Below, piece after piece: positions 1 through 9,396 of a stretch of DNA of 64,000 bases. The position numbers were made by a program, and so were the translations under genes. Source of the DNA: Prochlorococcus sp. AG-402-O21 (GTDB taxonomy: Bacteria; Cyanobacteriota; Cyanobacteriia; PCC-6307; Cyanobiaceae); assembly GCA_003216375.1 (NCBI GenBank), contig QCIZ01000001.1, forward strand, positions 158,370 through 222,369, in the 5' to 3' direction. Each line of letters opens with the position of its first letter. Position 1 is the first letter of the stretch. The notes beneath the pieces were generated by a model. The model did no database searches. It was not told the DNA's origin and worked only from the letters and a program-made list of their open reading frames with translations.

Positions 1-534
1 GTCGGTAGACTCTCAGCTGAAAAACAAATTGAAAGAATTAGACCAGTACTTGAAGCACTACCAGGAACCCGATTAGCTCTTGTTGGTGATGGTCCATATA
101 GACAACAATTAGAAAAATTTTTCCAGGGAACCTCAACTACCTTTGTCGGATATTTAAGTGGAAATGAATTAGCAAGTGCTTATGCCTCTGGTGATGCTTT
201 CTTATTTCCCTCTAGTACAGAAACTCTGGGATTAGTTCTCTTAGAAGCAATGGCTGCTGGATGCCCAGTAGTAGGAGCAAATAAAGGTGGAATACCAGAT
301 ATCATTTCAGATGGAGAGAACGGATGCTTATATAATCCTGATGGAGAAAATGATGGGGCTTTAAGTTTAATTGAGGCTACAAAAAAATTATTAGGCAACG
401 AAGTAGAACGAACAGCGATGAGAAAAGCAGCTCGTTCTGAAGCCGAGAGATGGGGATGGGCAGGAGCTACAAAACAATTAAAAAGTTATTACGCAGGCGT
501 ACTAGATAAAAATCAATCAAATCTCGCTGCTTAG
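1..534 (+). CDS. sqdX: Sulfolipid (sulfoquinovosyldiacylglycerol) synthase-like glycosyltransferase, 3' part
   Basis: The reading frame is open from base 1 to the TAG at 532-534, so the 5' end lies outside the window and 177 residues are visible. They form the C-terminal Rossmann half of a GT-B family 4 glycosyltransferase. Visible landmarks are VGRLSAEKQ, LVGDGPYR, the donor-site stretch FPSSTETLGLVLLEAMA and the following GCPVVGANKGGIPD. Cyanobacterial SqdX transfers sulfoquinovose from UDP-sulfoquinovose to diacylglycerol to make the thylakoid sulfolipid SQDG. The assignment to SqdX rather than another GT4 enzyme rests on recalled similarity of this tail; a sqdB neighbour would lie upstream and cannot be seen. 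Confidence 0.8.
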   Translation, partial: VGRLSAEKQIERIRPVLEALPGTRLALVGDGPYRQQLEKFFQGTSTTFVGYLSGNELASAYASGDAFLFPSSTETLGLVLLEAMAAGCPVVGANKGGIPDIISDGENGCLYNPDGENDGALSLIEATKKLLGNEVERTAMRKAARSEAERWGWAGATKQLKSYYAGVLDKNQSNLAA

Positions 535-537
535 TTT

Positions 538-798
538 TTATGCAGCATGAGGAGGTGGAGTTGGGGAATCAAATGATTGCAAAGGTAATACCAAAGTTGC
601 CCATGGAGAAAGCTTTGCTGGCCTTTGTTTCTTAGGTTGACGGACCCCAAATGGGACTCTAACAACATTAGTTCCAGCAACTTGTAAAAGTTCTCCGTTA
701 TTTAAAACAGATTCAAAGCAATTAGAAAAAGAAGGCAAGGACAACTCATCCTTTTTATTAATTTGATCTGGAAAATCAACAGATGTCTTTTTGTTCAT
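538..798 (-). CDS. Small hypothetical protein (86 aa)
   Basis: An ATG-started frame of 86 codons converges on sqdX with a 3-base gap. The product has no membrane segment or signal peptide. Its middle (FESVLNNGELLQVAGTNVVRVPFG) could be beta-rich, and the tail is proline-rich (SFDSPTPPPHAA). I do not recognise a family. It fills most of the gap between sqdX and gcvP and looks like a picocyanobacterial conserved hypothetical; that impression is inference. Confidence 0.55.
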   Translation of the reverse strand: MNKKTSVDFPDQINKKDELSLPSFSNCFESVLNNGELLQVAGTNVVRVPFGVRQPKKQRPAKLSPWATLVLPLQSFDSPTPPPHAA

Positions 799-923
799 TT
801 AGTCCCCATGTGATTTAAAACTGTGGCAATGATTAATAGAAAAAATTGCAAAACAGCCTAAGAAAAACCAAAGATTTGGTTTTCGCTTGAAATTTAACTA
901 AGAAAAGAAGTTTTAACCAGTCT

Positions 924-3830
924 TCAAATAGAATTATCTTCTTCTAAGTCTTGAACTGAAGGACAACTACATATCAAATTTCTGTCTCCATAAGCGTTAT
1001 TAATACGTGAAACTGATGGCCAAAATTTATATTTTTCCTGATCAGGCAATGGATAAGCTGCTTCTTTACGAGAATAAGGTCTATCCCAATCATCGGACGT
1101 AACTGTTTTTAAAGTATGTGGAGATTGTTTTAAAGGATTATTAATAGGATCAATATTTCCTAATTTGATTTGTTCGATTTCTTCTCGTATTCCAATCATC
1201 GCTTCACAAAAACGATCTAATTCAGCCAAACTTTCACTCTCTGTGGGTTCAACCATCAAGGTTCCAGCAACTGGCCAACTTATTGTTGGAGCATGAAATC
1301 CATAATCCATTAATCTTTTTGCAACATCTTCAACTTCTATACCTAACTGACTCTTCAAAGGTCGTAAATCTAAGATGCATTCATGTGCCACCAAGCCATT
1401 AGGATCTTTAAATAAAACTGGATAATAAGGATCAAGTCGTTTTGCTAAATAATTAGCGGAGAGAATTGCGATTGAACTTGCTTTGCGTAACCCATAGCTA
1501 CCCATCATTCGAATGTACATCCAACTGATGGGAAATATTCCAGCGCTGCCATATGGAGCTGCAGAGACAGCTGAAATAGCCTTTTCGCCTCCACATTGAA
1601 CAATTGAATGTCCAGGAAGATAAGGAACCAAATGAGCTGCAACAGCTATTGGACCTACGCCTGGACCTCCTCCTCCATGAGGGATCGAAAAAGTTTTATG
1701 AAGATTTAAATGACAGACATCTATGCCATAAGATCCAGGTCTGCAAATACCCACTTGAGCATTCAGATTTGCACCATCCAAATAGACCTGACCTCCCTCT
1801 TGATGAATGACATGACAAATTTCACGAATATTTGGCTCAAACACTCCATGAGTTGAAGGATAAGTGACCATCAATGCAGCCAAATTCTTTGAATGAAGTT
1901 TTGATTTATTCCTTAAGTCTTCTAAATCAACATTGCCGTATTCATCACATTTAACAGAAACAACTTTAAAGCCAGACATGACAGCGCTAGCTGGATTGGT
2001 GCCATGTGCACTGGTTGGAATTAAGCAAATATTTCTATGCCCCTCTCCCTGAGACTTATGCCATGAACGTATTACAAGCAAACCAGCAAATTCTCCTTGA
2101 GAACCTGCATTGGGCTGAAGAGAAACTCCTTCAAAGCCAGTTAAAGCAGACAGCCAAGCTTCAAGGTCAGTAATTATTTCCTGAAATCCAGCTAATTGAT
2201 CATGAGGAGCAAATGGATGAATAGAGGAAAACTCACTCCATTCAATAGGTAAAAGTTCTGCAGCTGCATTCAATTTCATTGTGCAACTCCCAAGAGGAAT
2301 CATTCCTTGGACTAAAGAAAAATCTTTCGACACTAAAAAATGTATATATCTCATTAAATCAGTCTCACTTTGATATTTATTAAATACCGGTTGTTCAAGC
2401 CAAGGTTTTTCTCGCAATGGAATGTCAACTAATGATTCATTTTCTTTAATGAAAGTAGTAAATTCATTAACATTTTTCCCTTTAACTTTTGCAAGTATTT
2501 TATGTAATTTATCAATTTCTTCATCACAAGTTAATTCATCAAAAGTCACACCAAAACCCGCCGCATTTTCAATATCTGATCCGATAGGAAGCACTCTAAG
2601 ATTATATCCTTCTTTAGAAGCCAATTTAATAACTTTTGATGCTTCTGGACAATAAATATCAATACTATCAAATCCGGAATATCTATCTAAGGGATATTCT
2701 AGATTACTTATAATAGATTCAAAGTATGATCTATATTTAAGAATCTTTTTTGCGATTTGTTTAAGACCATTTGGACCATGATGCACTGCATAAAAAGAAG
2801 AAAGAACAGCTAATAAAACTTGAGCTGTACAAATATTACTTGTTGCTTTATCTCTACGAATATGTTGCTCTCTTGTTTGAAGTGCAAGCCTCAAAGCTTG
2901 ATTGCCTTCTAGATCAACTGATTGACCCACTATTCTTCCTGGTATTTGTCTTTTGTATTTTTCTTTAGTTGCAAAAAAAGCTGCATGTGGTCCACCAAAA
3001 GCAATAGGGACTCCTAGTCTTTGAGCACTTCCGACAACAATATCTGCACCAAATTCTCCCATAGGTTTAATTAACACTTGAGCCAATGGATCGATTGCAA
3101 TAGTTACAATTGCATCAAATTTGTGTGAAAGATTAATTATTGAGGTTGGATCCCAAATTCGACCATTTTTCCCAGGTAACTGAATCAGTGTTCCGAATAC
3201 ATCATTCTCAATTTCAAAATCATTGTTATCAAAGATTTCCAGTACAATTCCTAATGGTTCACATCGAGTTTTTAATACATCAAATGTTTGAGGCAAAATT
3301 TCTTGATCTACTAAAAATTTATTAGCATTTTTATTTTTTCTAACAGCCAAACTCAAACTTATTGCCTCAGCTGCCGCAGTTGCTTCATCAAGTAAAGAAG
3401 CATTGGATATGGGCAAACCTGTTAATTCGCTTATTAAAGTCTGAAAATTAAATAGAGCTTCTAGTCTGCCTTGCGATATTTCTGCTTGATAAGGAGTATA
3501 AGCTGTGTACCAATTGGGATTTTCTAGAACATTTCTTTGTACAACTGGAGGTATAACTGTCGAATGATAGCCAAGCCCAATCAGCGAACGATGTTCAACA
3601 TTTTTCTTTGAAATTAATTTTATTTCTTTTAAAGCTTCATTTTGATCAGACCCATCTGGTAAGGAAATAACATTGTTTTCTGAATCAAAGATTTCATTGG
3701 GAATTACAGAAGATATAAATTCTTCCGAATTTTCATAACCAATATGTCGAAGCATATAAGCTTCGTCTTCTTTCGTTGGACCTATATGGCGAGACTTAAA
3801 AGTGAAATCCTTTAATTCTGCTTTCGACAT
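924..3830 (-). CDS. gcvP: Glycine dehydrogenase (decarboxylating), P protein of glycine cleavage
   Basis: The product (968 aa from the ATG at 3830) is a full-length single-chain P protein. It decarboxylates glycine and passes the aminomethyl group to the lipoyl arm of GcvH, as in photorespiratory glycine breakdown. The N-terminal half begins RHIGPT; the C-terminal half carries the PLP site [18 protein letters not shown], with the Schiff-base lysine near residue 712. The frame runs back to a TTG at 3854, but the ATG at 3830 gives the usual start. gcvH lies 101 bases upstream on the same strand, so the two probably form an operon. gcvT is about 20 kb away. Confidence 0.97.
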   Translation of the reverse strand: MSKAELKDFTFKSRHIGPTKEDEAYMLRHIGYENSEEFISSVIPNEIFDSENNVISLPDGSDQNEALKEIKLISKKNVEHRSLIGLGYHSTVIPPVVQRNVLENPNWYTAYTPYQAEISQGRLEALFNFQTLISELTGLPISNASLLDEATAAAEAISLSLAVRKNKNANKFLVDQEILPQTFDVLKTRCEPLGIVLEIFDNNDFEIENDVFGTLIQLPGKNGRIWDPTSIINLSHKFDAIVTIAIDPLAQVLIKPMGEFGADIVVGSAQRLGVPIAFGGPHAAFFATKEKYKRQIPGRIVGQSVDLEGNQALRLALQTREQHIRRDKATSNICTAQVLLAVLSSFYAVHHGPNGLKQIAKKILKYRSYFESIISNLEYPLDRYSGFDSIDIYCPEASKVIKLASKEGYNLRVLPIGSDIENAAGFGVTFDELTCDEEIDKLHKILAKVKGKNVNEFTTFIKENESLVDIPLREKPWLEQPVFNKYQSETDLMRYIHFLVSKDFSLVQGMIPLGSCTMKLNAAAELLPIEWSEFSSIHPFAPHDQLAGFQEIITDLEAWLSALTGFEGVSLQPNAGSQGEFAGLLVIRSWHKSQGEGHRNICLIPTSAHGTNPASAVMSGFKVVSVKCDEYGNVDLEDLRNKSKLHSKNLAALMVTYPSTHGVFEPNIREICHVIHQEGGQVYLDGANLNAQVGICRPGSYGIDVCHLNLHKTFSIPHGGGGPGVGPIAVAAHLVPYLPGHSIVQCGGEKAISAVSAAPYGSAGIFPISWMYIRMMGSYGLRKASSIAILSANYLAKRLDPYYPVLFKDPNGLVAHECILDLRPLKSQLGIEVEDVAKRLMDYGFHAPTISWPVAGTLMVEPTESESLAELDRFCEAMIGIREEIEQIKLGNIDPINNPLKQSPHTLKTVTSDDWDRPYSRKEAAYPLPDQEKYKFWPSVSRINNAYGDRNLICSCPSVQDLEEDNSI

Positions 3831-3931
3831 GAGCTTGTTCTCAAGCACAAGCAAATTAAGTTATTTGAGTGAAGGCCAGTGTAGAGAAAAATTTCCTAAT
3901 TTGTTGTAAGAAAAAATTATTCAATAAAATT

Positions 3932-4318
3932 TTATGCAGCAATTTTCTTGGAATAAGTTTCTGAATCCATAAGCTCTTTTAATTGATCAGGATTATCAGG
4001 ACGAATTATCAATAACCATCCCTCACCATGAGGATCATTTTGAAGTTCCTCTGGGCTTGCCAAAACAGAATTGTTTATGTGGACAATTTTCCCGCTCACT
4101 GGAGCATACATATCCTCAACAGCCTTTACAGATTCAACTGAGCCAAAGCTCTCTCCTTTGACTATTGCAGTTCCTTCATCTGGAAGATCAACAAAAACGA
4201 TATCTCCTAATTGATCCACTGCGAATTCACTAATACCAATTCGAACTAAAGCATCATCAGCAAAAGCATATTCATGACTGTCAGCAAAACGAAAATGATC
4301 TGGGAAGGAAAAAGCCAT
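3932..4318 (-). CDS. gcvH: Glycine cleavage system H protein
   Basis: This 128-residue protein is the lipoyl shuttle between the P, T and L proteins. The lipoylation motif is GSVESVKAVEDMYAPVSG, with the acceptor at Lys65. Length and motif position match the family. It sits 20 bases downstream of the PLP-dependent gene starting at 5604 and upstream of gcvP, all on the minus strand. Confidence 0.97.
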   Translation of the reverse strand: MAFSFPDHFRFADSHEYAFADDALVRIGISEFAVDQLGDIVFVDLPDEGTAIVKGESFGSVESVKAVEDMYAPVSGKIVHINNSVLASPEELQNDPHGEGWLLIIRPDNPDQLKELMDSETYSKKIAA

Positions 4319-4338
4319 TGCGTCAAAACGAAAAACGC

Positions 4339-5604
4339 TTAATCATTCTGGGGCAATTTGATCAATCCTGCCTGAAATAAATTGGATAGCGCATGAATCA
4401 AAGCAATTTTGATATGAGAGCGATGGGATCCTCCTTGAATAAATAGATCAAATGGAGGTTTCATAGGAGCATCAGCAGAAAATTCACTCGTACTACCATC
4501 AATGAACGTGCCTCCAGCCATAACTAAGTTATTTTCATAGCCTGGCATTGGAGCAGGTATTGGATCGAGAAAAGATCCAATAGGTGATTTTTCCTGAAAA
4601 GACCTACAAATAATTTGTAAAATTTTTGGGTCTCCAATTCTTACTACTTGGATCAAATCAGTTCGCATAGAGCCTGGGGTTGGCAACACTTGAAAGCCCA
4701 ATTCGCTAAATGTATTGGAAATAATCTCAGCACCAATTAGAGCCTCTGCAACCATTTGAGGTGCCAGAAAAAGTCCTTGTAAAATAGTTCTATTTAAGTC
4801 AAAGGTAATACCACCTTCAGGTCCAATACCTGGAGCAGTCAAGCGGCAACAAGCTTTATCAACCAAATCTGCTTTCCCTGCAATATATCCACCAGTAGGT
4901 ACAATAGTGCCCCCTAAATTTTTTATTAAAGAACCTGCAATCAAATCTGCTCCTACTGAAGTTGGTTCCTGATTTTCAACAAATTCTCCATAGCAATTAT
5001 CAACAAAACAAATACAGTGAGGCTGAATCCTATGACACAAATAACAAATATCTTTAATAACCTCAATACTCAAAGATGGACGCCATGTATAACCACAACT
5101 ACGTTGTATAAAAATTAATTTTCTTGGTATTTTTAAAGCTTTTTCTAACGCTACAAAATCTATATTTCCATCATTTTTCAAAGATATTTCTTCATAGTTA
5201 ATACCAAATTCAATCAAGGATCCTTGGTCATTTCCCCTCAATCCAATCACTTCTTCAAGTGATTCATAGGGCCTTCCAGTGACAGACAAAAAGCTATCTC
5301 CTGGTCTTAAGACTCCAAACAAAGATGATGCAATAGCATGGGTTCCGCTTACAAGCTGAAGTCTTACTGCTGCTTTTTCAGAATCTAAAACATCTGCAAA
5401 AATTTTATCAATTATATCTCTTCCTAAATCTCCGTGTCCATATCCTGTCAATGAAGCAAAATGTTGTACATTTAAATGAGATTCAGAAAAAGCTTTTAAT
5501 ACTTTTTCTAATTTAAATGTTACACTTTCAGTCTTTTCTTTAATAGATAAATATAATTTTTTTTCTACATTATCAACAAAATTTTTAGCAGATTTTTTTG
5601 ACAT
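4339..5604 (-). CDS. PLP-dependent lyase of the methionine gamma-lyase-like / aluminium-resistance family
   Basis: This 421-residue fold-type I PLP enzyme resembles the Met_gamma_lyase family (historically 'aluminium resistance protein', YnbB-like). Visible features are the cofactor-stacking region around VSGTHAIASSLFG (residues 86-98), the aspartate in FVDNCYGEF (Asp202) and the Schiff-base lysine in GSLIKNLGGT (Lys228), followed by the glycine-rich VPTGGYIAG. Family members are presumed to act on sulfur amino acids, but the physiological substrate is not established. It may be co-transcribed with gcvH and gcvP, which does not by itself show a link to glycine metabolism. Confidence 0.8.
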   Translation of the reverse strand: MSKKSAKNFVDNVEKKLYLSIKEKTESVTFKLEKVLKAFSESHLNVQHFASLTGYGHGDLGRDIIDKIFADVLDSEKAAVRLQLVSGTHAIASSLFGVLRPGDSFLSVTGRPYESLEEVIGLRGNDQGSLIEFGINYEEISLKNDGNIDFVALEKALKIPRKLIFIQRSCGYTWRPSLSIEVIKDICYLCHRIQPHCICFVDNCYGEFVENQEPTSVGADLIAGSLIKNLGGTIVPTGGYIAGKADLVDKACCRLTAPGIGPEGGITFDLNRTILQGLFLAPQMVAEALIGAEIISNTFSELGFQVLPTPGSMRTDLIQVVRIGDPKILQIICRSFQEKSPIGSFLDPIPAPMPGYENNLVMAGGTFIDGSTSEFSADAPMKPPFDLFIQGGSHRSHIKIALIHALSNLFQAGLIKLPQND

Positions 5605-5640
5605 ATTGTTTTTTAATTCAATAGAATAAGTTTTAAAAAA

Positions 5641-6375
5641 TTAATCTGAAAAAATAATTTCTAATTTTTCTTGATCCTTAAGCAATAAACCTCTTTGGCG
5701 AAGATTTTCCAAAAAGTCATCTGCACCTTGCAGATTATTTGTATTTAACAATTTATTTGTTGCGTGTAAATCTAACAATTCACCATCAAGCTCCTCGGCT
5801 GTGTAATCTTTTAAACCTGCCATAACTGCTTCAAATCTTTCTCTTCGTTGTTTTTTACTTACTGGATATGCCGACATAACTTGTTCCCTACACATTCTCC
5901 ACGACCTTCCTTTGCATAAATAGTCAGCTAAAGCAGCGCTAAGTTCAGGGGCCTCAGCTTCCTCAATAAACCAATCAAAGGAAGAAGGTAAAGAGGCTAA
6001 GCCAACAAAAATCTCAAAAAAATCACCTGCAGAAAGAGGGTTATTATCATTTCCTTCAACAGCGATAGCTGATTCTTGAAGAAATCTATGCAACTCAGGA
6101 TGAACACTCAATATTTGACTTTCTATATTTTCTATTCCACGTGAAAGCACTTGATTTACCTTCCCCAAAGCAAAAAACACTTCAGGGCTTGGAGATACAA
6201 GTTTTCCATTTCGTAGATTTGAGATTTGAGAACTATGAACCCTCCCTAGATCCAGGCATTCAGCCAAAGCAGGAAGAACTTTATGAGACCAGCCATTACG
6301 CTCATGCCATACATGCACTAGATGAGCCATCGCCCTTCTACCCGAAGTCAATTGGTCCCGAAAACTAGAGGTCAC
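5641..6375 (-). CDS. Hypothetical protein with an Xre-like helix-turn-helix N-terminal region
   Basis: The frame encodes 244 residues from a GTG at 6375; an in-frame ATG at 6330 (MAHLVHVW) is an alternative start. Residues about 20-75 look like an Xre-type helix-turn-helix: a helix with ALAECLDLG, then SSQISNLRNGKLVSPSPEVF, where SQIS-N-RNGK resembles a recognition helix. The rest is helical and acidic with no motif I know. It is divergent from the desaturase gene, and a perfect 13-base palindrome lies in the shared gap, so local regulation is possible. No function has been shown. Confidence 0.6.
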   Translation of the reverse strand: MTSSFRDQLTSGRRAMAHLVHVWHERNGWSHKVLPALAECLDLGRVHSSQISNLRNGKLVSPSPEVFFALGKVNQVLSRGIENIESQILSVHPELHRFLQESAIAVEGNDNNPLSAGDFFEIFVGLASLPSSFDWFIEEAEAPELSAALADYLCKGRSWRMCREQVMSAYPVSKKQRRERFEAVMAGLKDYTAEELDGELLDLHATNKLLNTNNLQGADDFLENLRQRGLLLKDQEKLEIIFSD

Positions 6376-6421
6376 AAATCACATTCAAGATTGACAGATA
6401 GACCTGATTAGGATCCTTATC

Positions 6422-6434
6422 GTATATTATATAC
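6422..6434. promoter_or_regulatory. Perfect 6+1+6 inverted repeat in the divergent gap before desC
   Basis: The sequence GTATAT-T-ATATAC is a perfect palindrome about 20 bases before the desC start and 47 bases from the divergent Xre-like gene. It could be an operator or simply an AT-rich -10 region; TATATT and TATACA lie inside it. A TTGACA at 6391-6396 is a possible -35 element, but its spacing to these hexamers is longer than usual. Confidence 0.35.
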
Positions 6435-6454
6435 ACTAAGTAGACGGATCACCA

Positions 6455-7384
6455 ATGGTTGCAAGTTTAATCGAGGCTTCGGCTCCATTAAAAAAACCAG
6501 TTGCTGCCGATAAAGCGATGGCTGCATCGAAGAAGCTTCAAGGTCATGTACCAAGACGGATTCATAACCAAAGGGCCAGAAGAAGATGGGGAACAGTCAT
6601 ATTCATGCTGACAATTCACTCTCTAACAATATTTACTTTGCAAGCTAAATTTTGGAGCTGGTTAGCATTTTCTGGATTCATTTTCTTATATTGGGTAACT
6701 GCTTGCTTGGGAGTAACTACTGGATATCATCGCCTACTTTCACATCGCTCTTTTCAGGTTCCAAAATGGCTTGAAAGATTTTTTGCAACTTGCGGAGCAT
6801 TAAGTTGCCAACATGGACCAATTGATTGGGTTGGTCTTCATAGGCATCATCATACTTTTTCCGATACTGAAGCTGATCATCATGACAGCAACAAAGGATT
6901 TTGGTGGAGTCACATGGGATGGATGTTTGAAGATGTACCTGCCATGAAAGCTGTTCCAAGACTTTCTGGAGATTTAATAAAAGATCCTTACTATCGATTC
7001 TTAAATAAAAATTTTTTACTTTTGCAAATACCTTTAGGGGCGACGCTTTATTTAATTGGCCAATCCGCTGGAGTTGGAGGATGGGCAATGGTCTTATGGG
7101 GAATTCCTCTAAGACTGGTTTTTGTTTATCACATCACTTGGCTAGTTAATTCAGCAACTCATTGCTGGGGTTCTATTGCATATGAGAGTGGAGATAATTC
7201 AAAAAACAATAAATGGGTCGCAGCTCTTACATTTGGAGAGGGGTGGCACAATAATCATCATGCTTTTCCTAATTCAGCAAAGCATGGCCTTCAACGAAAT
7301 CAAATAGATCTAACTTGGCAACACATACGTTTTTTAAAAGCAATTGGGTTAGCCAAAAAAATTAGACTCCCTGTCGCGTCGTAA
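6455..7384 (+). CDS. desC: Acyl-lipid (delta-9 type) fatty acid desaturase
   Basis: This 309-residue membrane di-iron desaturase carries the three histidine boxes of the family: HRLLSH (92-97), HRHHH (129-133) and HNNHH (265-269). Hydrophobic segments at about 46-64, 67-86 and 190-230 are expected to place the boxes on the cytoplasmic face. Cyanobacterial DesC introduces the first double bond at C9 of glycerolipid-bound acyl chains. The box spacing fits the delta-9 subgroup, but regiospecificity cannot be proved from sequence alone. The basic N-terminal 40 residues are a little longer than in some homologues. Confidence 0.88.
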   Translation: MVASLIEASAPLKKPVAADKAMAASKKLQGHVPRRIHNQRARRRWGTVIFMLTIHSLTIFTLQAKFWSWLAFSGFIFLYWVTACLGVTTGYHRLLSHRSFQVPKWLERFFATCGALSCQHGPIDWVGLHRHHHTFSDTEADHHDSNKGFWWSHMGWMFEDVPAMKAVPRLSGDLIKDPYYRFLNKNFLLLQIPLGATLYLIGQSAGVGGWAMVLWGIPLRLVFVYHITWLVNSATHCWGSIAYESGDNSKNNKWVAALTFGEGWHNNHHAFPNSAKHGLQRNQIDLTWQHIRFLKAIGLAKKIRLPVAS

Positions 7385-7427
7385 TATTAATAACAATAAT
7401 TAAATAGCATTAATTCATTTTCAATCC

Positions 7428-7886
7428 ATGGCTAAGCGAGTTCAAGTTGTTCTAAATGAAGACATAAAAAGTCTTGGCAATGATGGTGACCTTGTTGAGG
7501 TTGCACCTGGTTTTGCAAGAAACTTTTTATTACCCAACAAAAAAGCATTACCAGTTACTCCAACTGTTTTAAAACAAGTTGAGCATAGAAGAGCAAAACA
7601 AGCAGAAAAAGAAGCTGCTAAAAAACAAGAAGCTATTGATTTCCAAACAGCTCTGACAACAATTGGAAGATTTACTGTCAAGAAACAAGTAGGAGAAGAT
7701 GGGGTTTTATTTGGAACAGTGACAAATGGAGATGTAGCAGAAGTGGTAAAAGAAGCTACTAAAAAGGATATAGATCGTAGAGACATATCTGTTCCTGAGA
7801 TACATGGTGTTGGGAAATACAAAGTTCAAATCAAACTTCATAACGAAGTAAATGCTGAGATAAACCTTGAAGTTACAAGTTACTAA
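7428..7886 (+). CDS. rplI: 50S ribosomal protein L9
   Basis: The 152-residue product has the L9 N-domain signature: [19 protein letters not shown] and then [14 protein letters not shown] long lysine/alanine-rich connecting helix (about 50-75) joins it to the C-terminal rRNA-binding domain. Length is normal. It is followed 57 bases later by dnaB, an rplI-dnaB arrangement common in bacteria. Confidence 0.97.
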   Translation: MAKRVQVVLNEDIKSLGNDGDLVEVAPGFARNFLLPNKKALPVTPTVLKQVEHRRAKQAEKEAAKKQEAIDFQTALTTIGRFTVKKQVGEDGVLFGTVTNGDVAEVVKEATKKDIDRRDISVPEIHGVGKYKVQIKLHNEVNAEINLEVTSY

Positions 7887-7943
7887 TAGTTGCATCTTTG
7901 CCTGAACAAGCCAAAGTAGGTGTCCTTGTCCAACAAGCAATAA

Positions 7944-9362
7944 ATGATAAGCACCCCCTCTTCAAATAACGGGGATTTTTCAAAACAAGGTAGAGATTTT
8001 GGAGCTTTTAATAATTCCAAGATTGAGAAGCCTCGTTTTGAAGCTCAACCTGACCAAATACCACCACAAAATTTGGAAGCAGAGGAATCTGTTCTTGGTG
8101 GAATTTTATTGGATCCTGATGCGATAGGACGAATAGCTGATTTGCTACCAATTGAAGCTTTTTATATATCTGCTCATCGAGAAATATATAGAACAGCATT
8201 AATGCTACATAGCCAAGGCAAACCTACGGATTTAACAGCAATGAGCGCTTGGCTTGCTGATACAAATTCTTTAGAAAAAGTCGGAGGCAACAACCGATTA
8301 GTGGAACTGGTTGAGAGGGTTACATCTACAGCCTCAATCGAACAAGTTGCGAAATTAATTAGCGATAAATTTCTTCGCAGACAACTAATTAAATCTGGAA
8401 ATGATGTGATCAAATTAGGCTTTGATCAAAGCCTTCCAATGGAAGAAGCCATTGATCAAGCTGAACAAAAAATCTTTGCTATTAGCCAAGAGCAACCATC
8501 CAAAGGTTTAACACCTACTGCAGAAATCCTGACAACTACTTTCAACGAAATAGAAAGTAGATCACTAGGTACATCAGTTGCAGGCATACCAGTTAATTTT
8601 TACGATCTGGATGCAATGACACAAGGACTTCAGAGGAGCGATCTAATAATTGTTGCAGGCAGACCAGCAATGGGAAAAACTTCAATTGTTCTTAATTTGG
8701 CTAAAAACGTAGCGCAACTGCATGACCTGCCTGTTTGTGTATTCAGTCTTGAGATGAGTAAAGAGCAACTAACTTACAGACTGCTATCTAGCGAGGTAGG
8801 TATTGAGAGCAGTCGATTAAGAACTGGACGTTTGCAACAAGATGAATGGCCATTACTTGGTCAAGGTATTAATACACTTGGTCAATTACCAATCTTCATT
8901 GACGACAAACCAAATTCAAGTGTTCTCGAAATGAGGTCCTTATGTCGTCGCCTAATTGCTGAACAAGGAAAAGAGCTGGGGCTAATCGTAATTGATTATC
9001 TACAACTAATGGAGGGTACTTCGCCCGATAATCGAGTTCAAGAAATCTCAAGGATTACCAGAGGTCTTAAGGGTATGGCAAGAGAACTTAAAGTCCCTGT
9101 CATCGCTTTATCTCAATTAAGTAGAGGAGTTGAATCAAGAACCAATAAAAGACCAATGCTCAGCGATCTTCGTGAATCTGGCTCAATAGAACAGGATGCG
9201 GACTTGGTTCTAATGATTTATAGGGATGAGTATTACAATCCAGAAACAACTGATAGAGGAATTACAGAAGTTATCGTGACAAAACACCGAAATGGACCTG
9301 TTGGAACAGTTAAATTACTTTTTGAACCCCAATTCACTAGATTTAGAAATCTTGCTGCTTAA
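7944..9362 (+). CDS. dnaB: Replicative DNA helicase DnaB
   Basis: This 472-residue protein has the DnaB N-terminal domain (PPQNLEAEESVLGGILLD) and a RecA-like motor domain. Walker A is GRPAMGKTS with Lys245; Walker B is LIVIDYLQLM; further helicase motifs include SQLSRGVE and SDLRESGSIEQDAD. It unwinds DNA at the replication fork and recruits primase. No intein or insertion is seen, and length is standard. Confidence 0.98.
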   Translation: MISTPSSNNGDFSKQGRDFGAFNNSKIEKPRFEAQPDQIPPQNLEAEESVLGGILLDPDAIGRIADLLPIEAFYISAHREIYRTALMLHSQGKPTDLTAMSAWLADTNSLEKVGGNNRLVELVERVTSTASIEQVAKLISDKFLRRQLIKSGNDVIKLGFDQSLPMEEAIDQAEQKIFAISQEQPSKGLTPTAEILTTTFNEIESRSLGTSVAGIPVNFYDLDAMTQGLQRSDLIIVAGRPAMGKTSIVLNLAKNVAQLHDLPVCVFSLEMSKEQLTYRLLSSEVGIESSRLRTGRLQQDEWPLLGQGINTLGQLPIFIDDKPNSSVLEMRSLCRRLIAEQGKELGLIVIDYLQLMEGTSPDNRVQEISRITRGLKGMARELKVPVIALSQLSRGVESRTNKRPMLSDLRESGSIEQDADLVLMIYRDEYYNPETTDRGITEVIVTKHRNGPVGTVKLLFEPQFTRFRNLAA

Positions 9363-9396
9363 TTATTCGAAAATTAAATTACTAAATGCTTAATTG

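Noticed and set aside
535..560. Terminator hairpin GCTGC...GCAGC after sqdX
   Set aside because: Only five base pairs with an 11-base loop and no U-run; not convincing.
1604..1810. Plus-strand frame inside gcvP, with others like it
   Set aside because: Antisense shadows of a well-conserved gene; the same holds for frames opposite dnaB, valS, aspS and acnB.
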